A stretch of 64,000 nt of DNA. Source: Kribbella aluminosa. Lineage in GTDB: Bacteria > Actinomycetota > Actinomycetes > Propionibacteriales > Kribbellaceae. The position numbers were made by a program, and so were the translations under genes. Each line of letters opens with the position of its first letter. The stretch's first letter is position 1. Below the pieces are notes generated by a model. The model was not told the DNA's origin and ran no database searches. It saw only the letters and a list, made by a program, of their open reading frames with translations. Where the stretch lies: positions 806,001 to 870,000 of the forward strand of contig NZ_JAGINT010000001.1 of NCBI RefSeq assembly GCF_017876295.1, read 5' to 3'. Shown in pieces: positions 36,346 through 45,078 of the stretch.

Positions 36346-37616
36346 CGGTGAGCTCCCTTGTACAGCAGGTACTTCGCCCGCCGGGCCGTCCAGGCCGCGG
36401 TTTCGGACCTCCAGGCTGCCACGATCTCCGCGGCGGTCGCATCCGCCGAAAGCATGGTCCGGAACCGATCGGATCCGGTCAGCAGGTCGATCCACCGGCC
36501 GGGTGGGGTCTCCGCCCGCCAGGTGAAGTCCGGGTAGAGCTTACGGGCCTCGACGATCATGTGCGTCGCCGCGGTGATCGCCTCGACCCGGTGCGGGTCG
36601 GTGATCTGTACCTGGACGCCGCCGCACAGGACTCCTCCGTTCTTGCTGATCGACGGCGTGAAGTACGCCTCGCGGAACGCGACGCCCGGGATGTCCTTGG
36701 TCTGCAGCGCCTGCGCCCAGCGGTAGTCGACGTACGGCGCGCCGATCAGCTCGAACGGGCGCGTGGTGCCGCGGCCCTCGGACATGTTGGTGGCCTCGAA
36801 CAGGCACAGGCCCGGATAGAGCAGGGCGGTGTCCGGGGTCGGCATGTTGGGGCTCGGCATCACCCAGGTGAGATCGGTGCCGGAGTACAGCTGGTCGCGT
36901 TTCCAGTTCTTCGCCTCGATGACGGTGAGTTGCCGGAGACGCCCACCGTTCGGTTCCAGCGGGAGATACTCGGCGTCGAACATCCGGGCCAGCTCGCCGA
37001 CCGTCATGCCGTGCTGCTGGACGATCTCCTTCTTGCCGACGCCGGACGTGTAGCCGGGCTTCAGCATCGGGCCGCGGGCGTACCCGCCGACCGGGTTCGG
37101 GCGGTCCAGGACGACGAACCGTGCACCGGTCCGGACGGCGGCCAGCATCGCCTCGAACATCGTCCAGATGTAGGTGTAGAACCGGGCGCCGACGTCCTGG
37201 ATGTCGAAGACCACGGTTTCCACGCCGGACTTCGTGTAGAGCGCGGCCAGCTTGTCCGCGTTCGCGCCGTACGCGTCGTACACCATGATCCCGGTCCGCG
37301 GGTCGACGTGGTCGCCCTCCGAACCGCCGGCCTGTGCCGTGCCGCGGAAACCGTGTTCTGGACCGAACACCGCGACCACGTCGACCGCGCCGGACGCGTG
37401 CATGGTGTCGACGATGTGCTGCAGGTCGGGCAGGATCCCGGTCGGGTTGCTGATCACGCCGACCTTCTGCCCGGACAGCGCCCGCCAGCCGTCGATCGCC
37501 AGTACCTCGGCGCCGGTCAGCACCTTCCGGTTCGAGACGGCCTGCGCGGCCGGTACGTCGATCAGTGGGGCGGCGGCCAGTGCCCCGGCGCCGGCCAGCA
37601 AACTGCGTCGCTTCAT
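36342..37616 (-). CDS. namZ: Exo-beta-N-acetylmuramidase NamZ (DUF1343 family)
   Basis: A 424-residue exported protein with a Tat-like leader KRRSLLAGAGALAAAP. Family markers: GVISNPTGI, VAVFGPEHGFRG, TGIMVYDAYG, VVFDIQDVGARFYTYIWTMF, VLDRPNPVGG, LTWVMPSPNMPT and FEATNMSEGRGTTRPFELIG. NamZ releases non-reducing-end MurNAc from peptidoglycan glycans (GH171). It lies between the NagZ-type GH3 gene and the AmiE-like gene, as in B. subtilis. SD GAGGAGA precedes the ATG. Confidence 0.93.
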   Translation of the reverse strand: MKRRSLLAGAGALAAAPLIDVPAAQAVSNRKVLTGAEVLAIDGWRALSGQKVGVISNPTGILPDLQHIVDTMHASGAVDVVAVFGPEHGFRGTAQAGGSEGDHVDPRTGIMVYDAYGANADKLAALYTKSGVETVVFDIQDVGARFYTYIWTMFEAMLAAVRTGARFVVLDRPNPVGGYARGPMLKPGYTSGVGKKEIVQQHGMTVGELARMFDAEYLPLEPNGGRLRQLTVIEAKNWKRDQLYSGTDLTWVMPSPNMPTPDTALLYPGLCLFEATNMSEGRGTTRPFELIGAPYVDYRWAQALQTKDIPGVAFREAYFTPSISKNGGVLCGGVQVQITDPHRVEAITAATHMIVEARKLYPDFTWRAETPPGRWIDLLTGSDRFRTMLSADATAAEIVAAWRSETAAWTARRAKYLLYKGAHR

Positions 37617-37627
37617 GAACTCTCCTC

Positions 37628-37660
37628 GGGACGGGGACGGGGACGGGGACGGGGACGGGT
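37628..37660. repeat. Hexanucleotide tandem repeat (GGGGAC)5
   Basis: Five units of GGGGAC (the first lacking one G) lie in the 73-bp gap between the GH3 gene and namZ, just upstream of the namZ ribosome-binding site. Length variation could alter spacing or mRNA structure. Confidence 0.85.
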
Positions 37661-37689
37661 CAGCGGCCGGCCGGTCAGTGGCCGGCGGG

Positions 37690-40254
37690 TCAGCGGCGGA
37701 AGGACAGCTGGGCGATCAACGCCCGGTGGTCGCTGGCGGCCTCGGCCAGTGGAACCTCGGCCGGCACGGCGGCGCTCCGCACGCTCAGCCCGGCGCCGAC
37801 GGTGACGAAGTCGATCCGCTTGTTCGCCGCCACCGCCGGATAGGTGAACGGCCCACCGGTGGTCTTGGCAGCCGCAGTCCACGAATCGGTCAGCCGCGTC
37901 CACAACCCTGCCAGTTCCGGCGCTCCTGCCTCGGCATTGAAATCTCCCACCAGGATCTGCAGGTCACTTGATCGGTCCTGCGCAAGTATCCCGAGAGTGT
38001 CCGCGACCTGCATCCGCCGCACCGTCGGGTCGCCGCGATAGTCAAGGTGCGTGCAGTAGACGTGCAACCGCCGCCCCCGCACCTCGACCTGCACCTCGAG
38101 GAAGCCAGGCGCCGGCGCAGGTACCGGGTTGGGATCCTGCGTGGAAAGCCGGGTGATCGCATGGTTCTCGACGCTCACCAACGGGAAGCGGGAGAGTACG
38201 CCGACGCCGTACTGCCGCCGCGGCTGCCCGGCCGCCGGCGGATCGAAGTCGTAGATCGGCGCGAACGCCGGGTACATCCCGAGCTTCGCCGCCAGCTCCG
38301 CGATCGTGTCCAGCCAGTCACTGCGCTTGTCCCAGTGGACGTCGACCTCCTGCAACCCGATGATGTCCGCGTCCAGCGCTTTCAGCGCCTGCGCGGTCCG
38401 GTCCAGGTCGAAGACGTTGTCCTCACCGGCACCCGCATGAATGTTGTACGAGGCAACGGTCAGCCGGGTGTCCCGCGGATCGAACGTCAGCCCGTGCCCG
38501 AACGGAAACAGCGTTTCCCCGGTTTCCGAATGCGCTGGAATCGCCACCGGCAACTTGCCGGCCGGCGCGATCTCGCCGTACAGCACCTTCGCAAGCGCCT
38601 CCATCGACACCACGGTGCTGCCGTAGGTGACGAGCGCGGTCGGCGGCGCGTCGAAGTACGCGACGTCGTACGGATCCCGGACCGGAACGACGATCACCGG
38701 GCGTCCGGTCGCGAGCAGGCCGTTGACGAGCTTCTGCTGCTTGGCCAGCTTGTCGGTGACCGCGGTGTCCCACGCTTTGTTGGTCAGCACAACGGTCAGG
38801 TCGACGGTCCCGGCGGCGACCAGCGCGTCGGTGATCTTGGCGTCGGTCGGTGTGGTGCCGGTGTCCTTCACGACCGTCGTCGCGCCACGGCTCTGCAGCG
38901 CGGTCGCGAGCGCGGCCGGGCTGTACCCGGTGACGAGGACCTTGCGCGGTGCGGGGGACAGCGGCAGCAGCTCGGCGTCGTTGCGGAGGAGCGTCGTACT
39001 GCGGTCCGCGATCCGCTGGGCCTCCGCGTAGTTGGCCGGCGTACCGACGATCTTCCCGATCCGGGACACGTCGACGTACGGGCGCCCGACCAGCCCGGTG
39101 TCGTACTTCAGTTTCAGAACACGTGTGACGCTTTCGTCGATCCGCGCCTCGCTGATCCGGCCGCCGCGGACGGCGTTCAGCACCGAGTTGTACGCCAGAC
39201 CGGGATCGACCGGCATCAGCAGCTGGTCGACGCCCGCCTCGATCGCGCGCAACGGGATCTCCGCGTCGCCGTACTTGTCCCGGACGCCCTGCATGCCGAG
39301 CGAGTCGGTGATCACCACACCGTCGAACCGGAGCTGCCGGCGGAGCACCCCGGTCAGGATCGGCCGGCTCAGCGTCGCCGGGTCGCCGGACGGATCCAGC
39401 GCCGGGACCACGATGTGCGCGGTCATGATCGACCGGATCCCGGCCCGGATCGCGGCCTGGAACGGCGGCAGGTCGATCCGGGTCCACTCCTCGCGCGTGT
39501 GGTCGATGACCGGGATACCGGTGTGGCTGTCGGTCGCGGTGTCGCCGTGACCGGGGAAGTGCTTCGCGGTCGAGACCATCCCGCCGTCGCGCTGGTACCC
39601 CTTGACCTGGGCGCTGACCAGTTGCGCGACCAGCGCCGGGTCGGAGGAGACCGACCGGACGCCGATCACCGGGTTCAGCGGGTTCACGTTGACGTCCGCG
39701 TCCGGCGCGAAGTCGGTGGTGATGCCGAGCGCCTTCAGCTCGCGGCCGGCGATCGCACCCGCGGACCGCGCGAACGCGGGGGAGCGGGTCGCGCCGAGCG
39801 CCATCCCGCCGGGGAACTGCGTGGCCGGCGGCCCGACCCGGACCACCGAGCCGTACTCCTGGTCGGTGCCGATCTGCAGCGGTACGCCGGTGCTCGCCAG
39901 CGCGGCTGCCTGCAGGCCGTTGGACAGCCCGGCGATCTGCGCCGGGTCGCGGACCGAGTCGGTCCAGGTGAAGTAGATGACGCCGCCGAGGTGGTACTTC
40001 GCCACCACCTCGGCCGGCGTGGCGACGCCGTACAGGCTGGTGTTGCGGGCGTCGGCGGTGGCGGCCGTCGGCCCGTAGGCGTAGCACACGAACAGCTGGC
40101 CGATCTTCTGCTCGAGGGTCATCCGGCGCAGCGTGTCGCGGACCCAGCGATCGGGGTGCGCGGCTGCGGCCGTGGCGGCGGAGGTTCCGGCGACCGTCGT
40201 TCCGGCGACGGCGGCCGCCGCGAGTCCGAGAGTCTGGCGTCGGGTCAGTTCCAT
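37690..40254 (-). CDS. Secreted NagZ-type GH3 hydrolase fused to an EEP-fold domain
   Basis: An 854-residue protein. Residues 1-32: Tat-type leader (ELTRRQTLGLAAA). Residues ~35-390: GH3 barrel with GTDQEYG, the NagZ His-dyad loop KHFPGHGDTATDSHTG (231-246) and nucleophile Asp317 (VITDSLGM). Residues ~400-592: GH3 C-terminal domain (FPFGHGLTF). Residues ~598-854: endonuclease/exonuclease/phosphatase domain with SYNIHAG (602-608), LQEVD (Glu636), THLDY (His736), GDFNAE (Asp771/Asn773), IDFV (Asp815) and terminal SDHRA (842-843), so all metal and catalytic positions are present. Heads the MurNAc salvage operon. ATG 40254 preferred to an upstream TTG. Confidence 0.9.
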   Translation of the reverse strand: MELTRRQTLGLAAAAVAGTTVAGTSAATAAAAHPDRWVRDTLRRMTLEQKIGQLFVCYAYGPTAATADARNTSLYGVATPAEVVAKYHLGGVIYFTWTDSVRDPAQIAGLSNGLQAAALASTGVPLQIGTDQEYGSVVRVGPPATQFPGGMALGATRSPAFARSAGAIAGRELKALGITTDFAPDADVNVNPLNPVIGVRSVSSDPALVAQLVSAQVKGYQRDGGMVSTAKHFPGHGDTATDSHTGIPVIDHTREEWTRIDLPPFQAAIRAGIRSIMTAHIVVPALDPSGDPATLSRPILTGVLRRQLRFDGVVITDSLGMQGVRDKYGDAEIPLRAIEAGVDQLLMPVDPGLAYNSVLNAVRGGRISEARIDESVTRVLKLKYDTGLVGRPYVDVSRIGKIVGTPANYAEAQRIADRSTTLLRNDAELLPLSPAPRKVLVTGYSPAALATALQSRGATTVVKDTGTTPTDAKITDALVAAGTVDLTVVLTNKAWDTAVTDKLAKQQKLVNGLLATGRPVIVVPVRDPYDVAYFDAPPTALVTYGSTVVSMEALAKVLYGEIAPAGKLPVAIPAHSETGETLFPFGHGLTFDPRDTRLTVASYNIHAGAGEDNVFDLDRTAQALKALDADIIGLQEVDVHWDKRSDWLDTIAELAAKLGMYPAFAPIYDFDPPAAGQPRRQYGVGVLSRFPLVSVENHAITRLSTQDPNPVPAPAPGFLEVQVEVRGRRLHVYCTHLDYRGDPTVRRMQVADTLGILAQDRSSDLQILVGDFNAEAGAPELAGLWTRLTDSWTAAAKTTGGPFTYPAVAANKRIDFVTVGAGLSVRSAAVPAEVPLAEAASDHRALIAQLSFRR

Positions 40255-40298
40255 CGGTGTCACCAACTCAGTCCGGGCGGGCAAGGGCGAACGCCAAG

Positions 40299-40311
40299 GT
40301 AATTGAATTAC
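40299..40311. promoter_or_regulatory. Palindrome in the promoter of the MurNAc salvage operon
   Basis: GTAATT-G-AATTAC is a perfect 13-bp palindrome, 45 bp upstream of the GH3-EEP start, beside a -10-like TATAAG (reverse strand, 40316-40311). It is a striking AT-rich patch in GC-rich sequence. MurR is the obvious candidate binder. Confidence 0.5.
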
Positions 40312-40357
40312 TTATACTCCCCCGAAACGGGAAAGTTACCCACGTGCGCACGGTGGG

Positions 40358-40870
40358 TCAAGAGTCAGTGACGCGCCGCGGGCCGGTGTCGTGAGTGGCG
40401 AGCGCGACCGCAAGCACCGCGGGCTCGGTTGTCGGCAGGTGGACCACGGTGAGTCCGGGCGGTGTCCGGCGACGAAGGCCGCCGTTCGCCAGGCCTCGGC
40501 CGAGGGCTTTTCCTACTGCTTCCTTGGCTGTCCACAACTGCAGGAACGCCAGTAGCCGGTCCGGCTGGCGCTCCATCCACTCCAGCTCTTGTGGGGCGAA
40601 CCAACGGTTGGCGAGCGGGTCCACCTCGCGCAGGCGGATCTCCTCGAGGTCGATGCCGAGCGGACCGTCGTGCGACGCGGCGACGGCGACGAGTTGGTGG
40701 CTGTAGCTGATGCTCACGGCGAGACCGGGGATCTGCGGGCGGCCGCTGTCGTCGTGGGTCAGTACCGGGTCGTCCACGAGGGTGCTCGCGAGCTCGAGCA
40801 GCAGAGCGTGGGCTGTCGGTCGGGGCTTGGTGCCGCCCGGTGCCAGTCGGAGGTGTACCTGGCCAGCCAC
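40358..40870 (-). CDS. Sfp-type 4'-phosphopantetheinyl transferase
   Basis: A 170-residue protein with the PPTase superfamily motifs VSISYSHQLVAVAAS, GPLGIDLEEI (Mg-binding Asp/Glu) and the helix LQLWTAKEAVGKALGRGL (W/F-xxKEAxxK). Such enzymes load phosphopantetheine from CoA onto carrier proteins. The GTG at 40870 gives the conserved short first strand VHLRLAP; a TTG at 40894 with GAGGA close by is the alternative. It is distinct from AcpS at 46231. No carrier-protein megasynthase is in the window, so its client lies elsewhere. Confidence 0.85.
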   Translation of the reverse strand: MAGQVHLRLAPGGTKPRPTAHALLLELASTLVDDPVLTHDDSGRPQIPGLAVSISYSHQLVAVAASHDGPLGIDLEEIRLREVDPLANRWFAPQELEWMERQPDRLLAFLQLWTAKEAVGKALGRGLANGGLRRRTPPGLTVVHLPTTEPAVLAVALATHDTGPRRVTDS

Positions 40871-40973
40871 CCCAAGAAGATAACTTGTCGACAAATATCC
40901 TCGGGAACTGGTCCCCTGCGCCGCTCCGCGACTGGACCTGTAGCGCGTACCGGTTGAGCTCTAGCTTCGAGCT

Positions 40974-42143
40974 ATGACCGCCGCTTGCGAGATCCCCACC
41001 GTCCGACTCGTCGACACCAGCTTCGCCAGGTTGCTGGCGATGGTGTTCGGCTCGGGGCTCAGCATGTACCTGCTGACCTCCGTCGTACCGCTGTACCTCG
41101 CGGCCAGCAGTGCAGACAGACACGGTGCCGGCGGGATCGGCGCCGGGCTCTCCACCGCCGCGATGATGTTCTCCGCGGTCGCCGTCGAGCTGCTCGTACC
41201 GCGGATGCTCGCCCGCTGGGGTTACCGGGTCGTCCTCGGCCTCGGACTGGTCCTGCTCGGCGCCCCGGCGCTCGTGCTGCTCGCCACCGCGTCGCTCCCG
41301 ATCGTGCTCGCGGTCTGTGCCGTCCGCGGCGCCGGACTCGCGATCCTGGTCGTCGGCGCGGTCGCGCTGGTCGCGGACCTGACCCCGGCCGCCCGCCGCG
41401 GCGAGGCGCTCGGGGTGTACGGCGTGGCGGTCGGTGTTCCCGCGGTGATCGGTCTGCCGCTCGGCGTGTACCTGACCCACGTGGTCGGGTTCGCCGCGCT
41501 CTTCGTACTCGCGGCGGTGAGCTCGCTCGCCGGGCTCGTCGCGCTCGTCGGTCTGCCCGCCAAGGTCGGCGCCGAGGAGCAGCACGTGCGGGTGCTCGGC
41601 GGCGTACGGCGGAACGGGCTGCTGATGCCGTCGCTGGTGTTCGCTGCGGTCACGGTCGCGGCCGGGATCAGCGTCACCTTCCTGCCGTTGGCGGTTGCCG
41701 TCGGCAAGCAGTCGATGGTGGCGACAGCCCTTCTGCTGCAGGCGATCGCGGCACCGCTCGCCCGCTGGGTGGCCGGGCGGTACGCCGACCGGGTCGGTCC
41801 CGCGAAGCTGCTCGGGCCCGCGCTGATGTTCGCCGCCGCCGGCGCCGCCGCGCTCGTCCTCCTGCCCAGCGCGGTCGCGGTCCTGATCGGCTCGACCTGC
41901 TTCGGCATCGGCTTCGGCGCGGCCCAGAACCTGACGCTGACGCTCATGTACAACCGCGTCGACCGGAGCCGCTACGGTCAGGTCAGCGCCCTCTGGAACC
42001 TCGCGTACGACGGCGGCTGGGGACTGGGCGCGCTGATCTTCGGCGCGGTCGTCGCAGGCATCGGCTACCCGACGGCCTTCGCTCTCACCGCAGCGGTCGT
42101 CGCGCTGGCCGTCGTACCGGCGGTCAGAGCTTCCGTAGCCTGA
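40974..42143 (+). CDS. Major facilitator superfamily transporter
   Basis: A 389-residue membrane protein with about twelve hydrophobic helices. The MFS loop 2-3 motif appears as [20 protein letters not shown], and its symmetric counterpart as [19 protein letters not shown] in the second half. [20 protein letters not shown] matches the loop 4-5/motif C region of drug and sugar exporters. The substrate is unknown. It is divergent from the PPTase gene (104 bp) and its 3' end overlaps coaA by 20 bp tail to tail. Confidence 0.88.
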   Translation: MTAACEIPTVRLVDTSFARLLAMVFGSGLSMYLLTSVVPLYLAASSADRHGAGGIGAGLSTAAMMFSAVAVELLVPRMLARWGYRVVLGLGLVLLGAPALVLLATASLPIVLAVCAVRGAGLAILVVGAVALVADLTPAARRGEALGVYGVAVGVPAVIGLPLGVYLTHVVGFAALFVLAAVSSLAGLVALVGLPAKVGAEEQHVRVLGGVRRNGLLMPSLVFAAVTVAAGISVTFLPLAVAVGKQSMVATALLLQAIAAPLARWVAGRYADRVGPAKLLGPALMFAAAGAAALVLLPSAVAVLIGSTCFGIGFGAAQNLTLTLMYNRVDRSRYGQVSALWNLAYDGGWGLGALIFGAVVAGIGYPTAFALTAAVVALAVVPAVRASVA

Positions 42144-43086
42144 CCCAGCGGACTGCGTGGTCGGGGCCTTTGCGGAGGACCAGGGTGGCGCGGGGGCGGG
42201 TGGGGAGGATGTTCTCGCGGAGGTTCGGGCCGTTGATGCCGTCCCAGAGGGACTCGGCCTTCTTGACGGCCTCTTCGCGGCTCAGCTCGCCGTACCGGAC
42301 GAAGTACGACTCGGGATTGCGGAACGCCGTTTCCCACAGTTTCAGAAAACGTGCGACGTACCAGGAGCGGATGTCGTCCGCGGCCGCGTCGACGTACACC
42401 GAGAAGTCGAAGAAGTCGCTCACCGCGAGGCCGCTTTTGCCGTCCGCGTGCCGGGGCGCCGGCTGCAGGACGTTGAGACCCTCGAGCAGCAGGATGTCGG
42501 GCTGCTCGACGGTGGTCCGGACGCCGGACATCCGGTCGTAGTGCAGGTGTGAGTAGACCGGCGCCTCGACCGTGTCCATCCCGGACTTCACCTCGACCAC
42601 GAAGCGCAGCAGCCCCTTGCGGTCGTACGACTCCGGGAAGCCCTTGCGTTGCATCAGGTTGCGGCGCTCGAGCTCGGCGTTCGGCCAGAGGAAACCGTCG
42701 GTGGTGACCAGCGCGACCCGCGGGTGCTCGGGCCAGCGGGCCAGCAGTTCGCGCAGCAGCCGGGCGGTGGTGGACTTGCCGACGGCAACGGATCCGCCGA
42801 TGCCGATCACGAACGGGGTCCGGGTGGCGGCCGGTTTGCCGAGGAAATCCTCGGTGTCGGCGTGCAGCGCGCGGGCGTGCCGGACGTACAGCGACAGGAT
42901 CCGGGACAGCGGCAGGTACACCTCGCGGACCTCGTCCATGTCGATCTCGTCGCCGAGGCCGCGCAGTCGTTCCACCTCGTCCGCCGTCAGCGGGGAGATC
43001 GTGGTCTCGGCCAACTGCGCCCAGGTGGCCCGGTCGAGCTCGGTATAGGGAGTCACCTCCCGCGACGGCTGCAGCATGTGGCCCAT
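42124..43086 (-). CDS. coaA: Type I pantothenate kinase
   Basis: A 320-residue P-loop kinase for the first step of CoA synthesis. The Walker [50 protein letters not shown] and the C-terminal [19 protein letters not shown] are all typical of CoaA. Start codons at 43116, 43095, 43086 and 43077 are in frame; 43086 ([10 protein letters not shown]) is chosen for family-like length and a GGGA upstream, but this is uncertain. It begins the conserved coaA-to-tsaD part of the actinobacterial backbone. Confidence 0.95.
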   Translation of the reverse strand: MGHMLQPSREVTPYTELDRATWAQLAETTISPLTADEVERLRGLGDEIDMDEVREVYLPLSRILSLYVRHARALHADTEDFLGKPAATRTPFVIGIGGSVAVGKSTTARLLRELLARWPEHPRVALVTTDGFLWPNAELERRNLMQRKGFPESYDRKGLLRFVVEVKSGMDTVEAPVYSHLHYDRMSGVRTTVEQPDILLLEGLNVLQPAPRHADGKSGLAVSDFFDFSVYVDAAADDIRSWYVARFLKLWETAFRNPESYFVRYGELSREEAVKKAESLWDGINGPNLRENILPTRPRATLVLRKGPDHAVRWVRLRKL

Positions 43087-43173
43087 TGTTCCCATCGGCG
43101 GGGGATGCACCCACATCGGGCGGGCGTGGCCTTGGTCTCAGCTGCGGCACAGTGTCTCAGCTACGGTACGGTC

Positions 43174-43186
43174 TCGAAACTTTCGG
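43174..43186. promoter_or_regulatory. LacI-type operator upstream of the GH67-like gene
   Basis: TCGAAACTTTCGG, whose reverse complement CCGAAAGTTTCGA differs at one position from the perfect palindrome at 45079-45091. It lies 42 bp before the GH67-like start. The CGAAA-S-TTTCG form is that of xylan/xyloside LacI repressors in actinobacteria. Confidence 0.7.
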
Positions 43187-43227
43187 TCACCGTCCCGTGA
43201 CCGGCTGATATGTAAGCATCATCCGCG

Positions 43228-45072
43228 ATGAGCGATCTGGCTTGGCTGGCCACCCAGCGGCTGCCCGAGGTGACCGTGCACGCCTCCGGTGTGCTGGCCC
43301 AGACGATCCGGGCCGAGCTGCGGCAGACCCGGCGGTTCCGGACCGACGTGCAGGTGGCGATCTGCACGACGAGCCGGGTCCGCGAGACCACCCTGTGGCC
43401 GGAGGTCGAGGCCGCGCTGCCCGAGCACGGGCTCGGCGTCGAGGGCTTCTTGGTGGTGCGACGAGGCAACGACCTGGTGGTCGCGGCCGAGGGCGGGCAC
43501 GGCCTGCTGTACGGGTACTTCTACCTGCTGCGGTACTTCGAGTGGATGGGCGGCGACTTCACCGTCGTCGAGCGGCCCGCGATACCGATCCGGATGCTGG
43601 ACCACTGGGACGAGCCGTCCGGTACGGTCCGCCGCGGCTACTCGGGTGGCTCGATGTTCTTCCGCGACGGCGCGGTGCTGCCGGACCTGAGCCGGGTCCG
43701 GGCGTACGCGCGGCTGCTGGCCTCGATCGGGATCAACGCGGTCGCCTTCGCGAACGCGGAACTTCCGGACGTCGCGCGGCTGGCCGGCGTGTTCCGGGAG
43801 TACGGGATCGCGGTCAGCCTGGCGATCGACTTCATCGACGACCCGCGGGACGAGCGGGTGGCCCGCTGGTGGTCGACGGCGATCTCCCGGGTGTACGACG
43901 TGGTGCCGGACCTCGGCGGTCTGGTGGTCCGCTCGGCGGGCGACGTCGAGGGCGCGAACCTGCTCGCCCGGGCGATGGCGCCGTACGGCGGAACCGTTTT
44001 CTGGCGGGTTTCCGGCGCGGAACCGGACCGGGACTGGCGGGACCGGCGGGCGGACCGCGCGCGGGCGGCGTACGACGAGTTCATCCCGCTGGACGGGCGG
44101 TTCGAGGAGAACGTGGTGCTGCAGGTCCGGCACGGGCCGCTGGACTTCCAGGTCCGGGAGCCGGTCGCGCCGCTGCTCGGGGAACTCCAGGAAACCGTTT
44201 CCGGAATCGAGTTGCAGGTCACGCAGGAGTTTTCCGGGCAGCAGCAGGACCTCTGCTACCTCGGGCCGTGGTGGCGGGAGATCCTGCAGTTCGACACCAC
44301 CGGCAGTGCCGGTCACGGTGCGGCGACGGTTGCCGACCGCATCGGTGCGATCGTTGCCGTGTCCAACGTCGGCGACGACCCGAACTGGACCGGGCACAAG
44401 CTTGCGCAGAGCAACCTCTACGCGTTCGGCCGGCTCGCCTGGGATCCGGCGGCGGATCCGGTCAGCCTGCTGCACGAATGGGCGGCCGCGACGTTCGCGA
44501 TGGACGACCGGACCCGGGGTGAGCTGGTCACGATCCTGGCCGGCTCGTGGCGGACGTACGAGCGGTACACCGCACCGCTCGGCGTCGGGTACATGGTCTC
44601 GCCGGAGACGCACTACGGCCCGAACGTCAACGGGTACGAGTACTCCGGGCGTGGGACGTACCACTATGCGGACCGGTACGGCGTCGGGGTGGACCGGACC
44701 GTGAAGACCGGATCCGGGTTCACCGGGCAGTACCCGGAGCCGCTGGCGAGCGTGTACGAGGACGTCTACACGTGTCCGGACGAACTGCTGCTGTTCTTCC
44801 ACCACGTCCCGTACGACCACGTGCTGCAGAGCGGGAGCACTGTGCTGCAGCACATCTACGACACGCACTTCCAGGGGTACGCCGAGGTGGAGGCGATGGT
44901 CGCGCGCTGGCGGGTGATCGCCGAGCGCTTCGAGCCCGCCGTACGGGAGAACGTGACGGCACGGTTCGACGGCCAGCTGGCCAACGCCCGCGAGTGGCGC
45001 GACCAGGTGAACACCTACTTCTTCCGGCTGAGCGGCGTACCGGACGCCCACGGAAGAACCATCCACGGCTAG
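43228..45072 (+). CDS. GH67 alpha-glucuronidase homologue, compact, catalytic-acid loop missing
   Basis: A 614-residue cytoplasmic-looking protein, shorter than the ~680-730 of GH67 enzymes that remove methylglucuronic acid from xylan fragments. Strong GH67 segments: GPLDFQVREPVAPLLGEL, VSNVGDDPNWTGHKLAQSNL, HYGPNVNGYEYSGRGTYHYA, DRYGVGVDRT and CPDELLLFFHHVPYDH. The conserved general-base Asp (DDPNW) and Glu (HEW) positions are present. Where GH67 enzymes have VKADSEGxPGP with the catalytic-acid Glu, this protein reads VVRSAGDVEGANLLA, an in-frame gap of about 12 residues. It is followed by its LacI-type regulator gene and both carry the same operator. Confidence 0.88.
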   Translation: MSDLAWLATQRLPEVTVHASGVLAQTIRAELRQTRRFRTDVQVAICTTSRVRETTLWPEVEAALPEHGLGVEGFLVVRRGNDLVVAAEGGHGLLYGYFYLLRYFEWMGGDFTVVERPAIPIRMLDHWDEPSGTVRRGYSGGSMFFRDGAVLPDLSRVRAYARLLASIGINAVAFANAELPDVARLAGVFREYGIAVSLAIDFIDDPRDERVARWWSTAISRVYDVVPDLGGLVVRSAGDVEGANLLARAMAPYGGTVFWRVSGAEPDRDWRDRRADRARAAYDEFIPLDGRFEENVVLQVRHGPLDFQVREPVAPLLGELQETVSGIELQVTQEFSGQQQDLCYLGPWWREILQFDTTGSAGHGAATVADRIGAIVAVSNVGDDPNWTGHKLAQSNLYAFGRLAWDPAADPVSLLHEWAAATFAMDDRTRGELVTILAGSWRTYERYTAPLGVGYMVSPETHYGPNVNGYEYSGRGTYHYADRYGVGVDRTVKTGSGFTGQYPEPLASVYEDVYTCPDELLLFFHHVPYDHVLQSGSTVLQHIYDTHFQGYAEVEAMVARWRVIAERFEPAVRENVTARFDGQLANAREWRDQVNTYFFRLSGVPDAHGRTIHG

Positions 45073-45078
45073 GCTGGT

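Noticed and set aside
38047..40302. A 751-codon open frame on the + strand opposite the GH3-EEP gene
   Set aside because: It is the antisense of a gene with clear domains. High GC leaves antisense frames open, and its translation is Arg/Gly/Val-rich with no recognisable motif.
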